Part shown: positions 5,349 through 7,677 of the stretch, in pieces
Layout of the letters: each line of letters opens with the position of its first letter
How positions within the stretch are numbered: the first letter of the stretch is position 1
Origin: an uncultured Collinsella sp.
GTDB taxonomy: Bacteria; Actinomycetota; Coriobacteriia; Coriobacteriales; Coriobacteriaceae
Assembly (NCBI GenBank): GCA_902495945.1
Contig: CABUZD010000078.1
Coordinates: 1 to 7,677, forward strand
DNA length: 7,677 nt
Direction of reading: 5' to 3'
The notes under the pieces: model-generated
Seen by the model: only the letters and a program-made list of their open reading frames with translations
What the model was told of the DNA's origin: nothing
The model's database searches: none
Position numbers and translations under genes: made by a program

Positions 5349-5424
5349 ATACCAGTGAACGATTACAGGTTAGCCGTTTTTAATACCGATTTTTTGATTT
5401 CATCCTCCCCTCTCGGTAGACGGT
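5349..5424 (-). promoter_or_regulatory. Promoter region P3 upstream of the deglycase-EIIA-EIIB unit
   Basis: The minus strand holds ACTGGTATTAA (element at 5349-5356) and ATCGGTATTAA (5383-5390), degenerate copies of the P1/P2 element with a 34-bp start-to-start spacing. An ACCGTCTACCG box (5414-5424) lies 23 nt upstream. Unlike P1 and P2, there is no clean TATAAT next to the downstream element; TGTAAT between the two elements is the best -10 candidate. The leader to the ATG at 5229 is about 120 nt. A more divergent site suggests weaker or differently tuned control. Confidence 0.6.
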
Positions 5425-5463
5425 CAGTTTTTGCCGTTCATCGGTCATGCGACACATGTCCGT

Positions 5464-5499
5464 AAAAAAATGAGCACCCCGCCGTGCGCAGGGACGCTC
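5464..5499 (-). terminator. Rho-independent terminator of the regulator operon
   Basis: Seven bases after the stop of the second regulator, the minus strand forms GAGCGTCCC (5499-5491) paired with GGGGTGCTC (5480-5472). This is nine pairs, including two G-T wobbles, with a 10-nt loop. After one A comes a run of seven T (5470-5464). It separates the regulator transcript from promoter P3. Confidence 0.85.
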
Positions 5500-5505
5500 T
5501 AGACG

Positions 5506-6219
5506 CTAATAGTTGTAGGTATATCCGCCGGCGTCGCCGCGGGTAAAAGACTTGGCATGCTCGATTGCCTGCCCACTCGAGTCATAGGTCAGGCCTTCCA
5601 GCACGAGCGCCAGATCGCCCGGCTCAAGATTGAGCAAACTCGCATCGCGTGCGCCCAGCGCCTCGATATCGAGTTTCTCTACCGACTGATCTGGCTTGCG
5701 TCCCAACATATCGTAGGTCTCGAACAGGCTGAAGACCGAAATGTCCACGCCTTCGATGCCCGGAAACAGCAGGCACGGAATCAGTGTCATCTCGATCGAT
5801 ACGGGCTCACCATCGATGCAGTTGAGGCGGCGCACCGAGTAAAGCAGATCGTCCTCAGCGATGCCAAACAAGTCGGCATAATACGGGCCGGCGTAGCGTT
5901 TGGAGCGCGCCAGGATGCGCACCGACGGCGTCGCGCCCGATGCCAGAACCGACTGGCGGAAGCCGCCCTTGCGTTCGTGCTCGTCAAACCACTTATGTCC
6001 CACAAAGGCGCCTTTGCCCTGCACGCGACGAATCTGGCCACTTTTGACCAGCTCGTCCATGGCGCTTCGGATTGTCAGGCGTGTCGTGCCAAACTCCTCG
6101 GCCAGCTCGTTTTCGGACGGAATCATCGAGCCCGTCGGGTAGTCGCCGCGCTCGATTCGCTCCGCAATGCAGCGGCGAATTTGTTTGTAAACCGGCAAGT
6201 CTTCTACTGCATCAGCCAT
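5506..6219 (-). CDS. GntR-family regulator, HutC/UTRA type (regulator 1)
   Basis: This 237-residue cytosolic DNA-binding protein has an N-terminal winged helix of GntR type (residues about 8-73), with PSENELAEEFGTTRLTIRSA and RRVQGKGAFV in the positions typical of the family. A C-terminal UTRA effector domain (about 90-232) would bind a sugar phosphate or related ligand; its ending EGLTYDSSGQAIEHAKSF is characteristic. Its ATG at 6219 lies inside the upstream regulator gene (16-bp overlap), so the two proteins are probably translated together. It is the regulator closest to P3. It most likely represses the local PTS/deglycase genes and is released by an Amadori 6-phosphate or hexosamine-type ligand. 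That target is inferred from position and from the half-site resemblance of ATTGGTAT to HutC operators. Confidence 0.9.
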   Translation of the reverse strand: MADAVEDLPVYKQIRRCIAERIERGDYPTGSMIPSENELAEEFGTTRLTIRSAMDELVKSGQIRRVQGKGAFVGHKWFDEHERKGGFRQSVLASGATPSVRILARSKRYAGPYYADLFGIAEDDLLYSVRRLNCIDGEPVSIEMTLIPCLLFPGIEGVDISVFSLFETYDMLGRKPDQSVEKLDIEALGARDASLLNLEPGDLALVLEGLTYDSSGQAIEHAKSFTRGDAGGYTYNY

Positions 6220-6971
6220 TCGACACCCACCTTCGTCGCAACGCCGTCTGCCTCGCCGTTATCGGCAAAACGATACTTGGTCGGCAGAATCACGGACTTG
6301 CAATACTCGACAAAGCCATCGGTCTCGTCGCGCTCGTGCGAAGCCTTGTAAAACACCGGCGTGCCCTCCTGAGCATTCAGCAACTTGGCCTCGTCGGCGT
6401 TCAGACGGCTGATGGAAATATGCTCCTTGCCGTGCGTCACATGGACATTCCCCTCCTTGAGCAAAACGTCGTAGAGGCTTTCCTGCTCAAAATCGTGATC
6501 GGGAAGCGAGGGGCACAAAGACAGATTGACGTAAGCCGTCTCGATCGATGCCGGGGAACCGTTGACCACACGCACGCGCCGAATGCAGAAGAGCGGCATG
6601 CCCAGGTCGATCTGGGCTTTTTGGGCAAGATCGATATCGGCATACACGACCTTGGACCAAACCAGGCGCGCGGTCGACTTTGAGCCAACCCTCTCCACCG
6701 CCTGCGTATAGTTCCATGTTTCCTGAAAGATGTTCAGCGGTTTGGGAGGACACACATAGGTGCCCGAACCGCGGCGGCTTTCCAAAGTTCCGCACGAAAT
6801 AAGGCGCGTGATCGCAGCACGCAACGCCGTGCGCGACACGCCCAGCTCTTCACAGAGCACACGCTCGGCGGGCAGCCGGTCGCCACTCTGCAGGTCATAA
6901 TGTTTGATATACCAAAGAATACCCTCAAAGGCGCGATCTTTGGGCGGAATCGCATATGGTTCACTCGACAT
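6204..6971 (-). CDS. GntR-family regulator, HutC/UTRA type (regulator 2)
   Basis: This 255-residue protein has a GntR winged helix (residues about 12-73; landmarks LPAERVLCEELGVSRTALRA and RRGSGTYV) followed by a UTRA-like ligand domain (about 95-235). The conserved core RRVRVVNGSPASIETAY lies at 131-147. The start at the ATG at 6971 has AGGAG 8 nt upstream. A TTG two codons earlier is less likely because the same site would be only 2 nt away. It shares the UTRA fold with regulator 1 but is clearly divergent, so the two may sense different ligands or form mixed dimers. It overlaps regulator 1 by 16 bp and follows the small unknown gene by 35 bp. The family call is strong; ligand and operator are unknown. 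Confidence 0.9.
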   Translation of the reverse strand: MSSEPYAIPPKDRAFEGILWYIKHYDLQSGDRLPAERVLCEELGVSRTALRAAITRLISCGTLESRRGSGTYVCPPKPLNIFQETWNYTQAVERVGSKSTARLVWSKVVYADIDLAQKAQIDLGMPLFCIRRVRVVNGSPASIETAYVNLSLCPSLPDHDFEQESLYDVLLKEGNVHVTHGKEHISISRLNADEAKLLNAQEGTPVFYKASHERDETDGFVEYCKSVILPTKYRFADNGEADGVATKVGVEWLMQ

Positions 6972-7006
6972 GGGCAAGACTCCTCAACCGCTTGATGCTG
7001 CAGGAA

Positions 7007-7498
7007 TCATTGCTCCGGACGCCTCATGGCGTCGAAGGCTTCTTTGATCTGCTCCGCAACGTTCCGATACGACCGATATAGGCCGGAGTCTCGCTTGACT
7101 TCGCCCGCGGTCACCGGAATCTCAAGCTTCGAAATCTCATCCTTGCCGGTTTGCACGGCAACGATGACACCCATACCAAGGCACATATTACGCTTGGCAG
7201 CGTTGTTTTTGGTAGCCTGAGCTGGATTAATCAAAATCTGCTGAGCCAGTTCGCGTTTGCTGAGCTCCGGCACATCCTCGGGATTTCCGGTCTCGGCAAT
7301 CTCGCACTGCAGCACATCCGCATAGTCAAAAATCTTCGGCTCGCCGCCGCGCTGATGCACGGCCCACTTGCGGCGCGTGGCATCCTGGTAGATAGCCGGC
7401 AAAAACGTAAACCGCGGTGGGTCCAAAATCGTATCCGTGATGGTAAACACATCGGGATCAAAGGCATCCTGCGGGTTTTTCTTCTTGAACAGCCCCAT
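7007..7498 (-). CDS. Small protein of unknown function
   Basis: This 163-residue protein is not assigned to a family. It starts at the ATG at 7498 (MGLFKKKNPQDAF), which has GGGAGG 5 nt upstream; ATG and other starts further upstream lack such a site. It has a short basic N-terminus, a beta-rich middle (ARRKWAVHQ-like turn, FDYADVLQCEI at about 57-67), a central segment with NNAAKRNMCLGMGVIVAV (about 98-115), and a charged helical end (YRNVAEQIKEAFDAMRR). No signal peptide or clear membrane helix is seen. The layout faintly resembles the C-terminal half of DUF4428-type proteins that begin MGLF, but I would not rest a function on that. It lies 35 bp upstream of regulator 2 on the same strand, so co-transcription is likely. 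Confidence 0.75.
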   Translation of the reverse strand: MGLFKKKNPQDAFDPDVFTITDTILDPPRFTFLPAIYQDATRRKWAVHQRGGEPKIFDYADVLQCEIAETGNPEDVPELSKRELAQQILINPAQATKNNAAKRNMCLGMGVIVAVQTGKDEISKLEIPVTAGEVKRDSGLYRSYRNVAEQIKEAFDAMRRPEQ

Positions 7499-7598
7499 AT
7501 CAGCCTCCCGTACTAGCATTAAACAACTCAAGCCGAATATAGCACCAATTTCAAGCCACCGCTTTACCGCATCGGTGCGCGGCGTCTATAGCTCGCCC
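7499..7598 (-). other. Upstream region of the small unknown gene, no clear promoter
   Basis: This stretch precedes the unknown gene and presumably holds the promoter of the regulator operon. TATATT at about 7538-7543 is a possible -10, but no convincing -35 lies 16-18 bp upstream. The paired ATTGGTAT arrangement of P1-P3 is absent; a single TTGGTGC is seen. The true upstream region may be lost in the artefact at the contig end. Confidence 0.3.
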
Positions 7599-7677
7599 AG
7601 CGGAAGAGTTCACGGACGAGGGCCGGGGGGGGGGGGGGGGGGTTTTTTTTTTTTTGGGGGGGGGGGGGGGACATAAA
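7599..7677. other. Probable sequencing artefact: adapter remnant plus poly-G/poly-T
   Basis: The run G18 (7625-7642), T13 (7643-7655), G15 (7656-7670) and a short tail form a contig end typical of low-quality two-colour sequencing reads. The stretch just before it, AGCGGAAGAG at 7599-7608 and the next bases, looks like a degraded common Illumina adapter (AGATCGGAAGAG), with several later mismatches being changes to G. I would not annotate biology here. Confidence 0.85.

Noticed and set aside
4054..5349. Long plus-strand open frame (431 codons) opposite the deglycase and EIIA genes
   Set aside because: It is a shadow of the extreme G/C third-position bias of the minus-strand deglycase. Its translation is a low-complexity Val/Leu/Ala/Glu/His string with no family resemblance.
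80..5505. Sigma-54 (-24/-12) promoters, as used by LevR-type activators of related PTS operons
   Set aside because: No TGGCAC-N5-TTGC-like sequence was found in the intergenic regions. Sigma-70-type TATAAT boxes are present instead, and no LevR-type gene is in the window.
1..7598. CRISPR arrays, tRNA or rRNA genes, insertion sequences, integrase or att sites
   Set aside because: None was seen. The only long repeat is the 79-bp deglycase start, and no transposase or integrase motif appears in any frame.
7625..7670. G-quadruplex or phase-variable homopolymer tract
   Set aside because: Three pure runs of G18, T13 and G15 at a contig edge beside an adapter-like sequence are far better explained as read artefact.

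Overview
The window looks like a metagenome-type contig from a GC-rich Actinobacterium, most likely Collinsella or another Coriobacteriia gut commensal. That placement is an inference from base composition, gene content and purine-rich ribosome binding sites; no rRNA or marker gene is present to prove it. Every convincing gene is on the minus strand, so the biological reading direction is from high to low coordinates.

Read in that direction, the layout is: (1) a small protein of unknown function (7498-7007); (2) two GntR/HutC-type regulators whose genes overlap (6971-6204 and 6219-5506), closed by a rho-independent terminator (5464-5499); (3) a promoter region and a first unit with an FrlB-like sugar-phosphate deglycase (SIS fold) and PTS EIIA and EIIB (5229-3187); (4) a hairpin, a second promoter region and a unit with PTS EIIC and EIID (2892-1305); (5) a terminator, then an FrlC-like epimerase (1192-347) with its own terminator; (6) a third promoter region and the first 26 codons of a second deglycase gene, cut by the contig edge (79-1).

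Together the genes read as an uptake and breakdown route for an Amadori product (fructoselysine, glucoselysine or a close relative). The mannose-family PTS would import and 6-phosphorylate the sugar-amine. The deglycase would split it into a hexose 6-phosphate and the free amine or amino acid, and the FrlC-like enzyme would bring C3-epimeric forms into the pathway. The gene set resembles the Salmonella gfr locus (mannose-type PTS plus two deglycases) combined with frlC of the E. coli frl operon. Two HutC-type regulators are present, and no LevR-type sigma-54 activator is seen.

The most notable non-coding signal is a shared promoter architecture. All three promoter regions carry two direct copies of an ATTGGTAT-like element 33-35 bp apart, plus an upstream ACCGTYYRCCG box. 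This points to one local regulon controlled by the adjacent HutC-type pair. The first 79 bases duplicate the start of the internal deglycase gene exactly. The last ~80 bases look like degraded adapter read-through plus poly-G/poly-T artefact and should not be read as biology.
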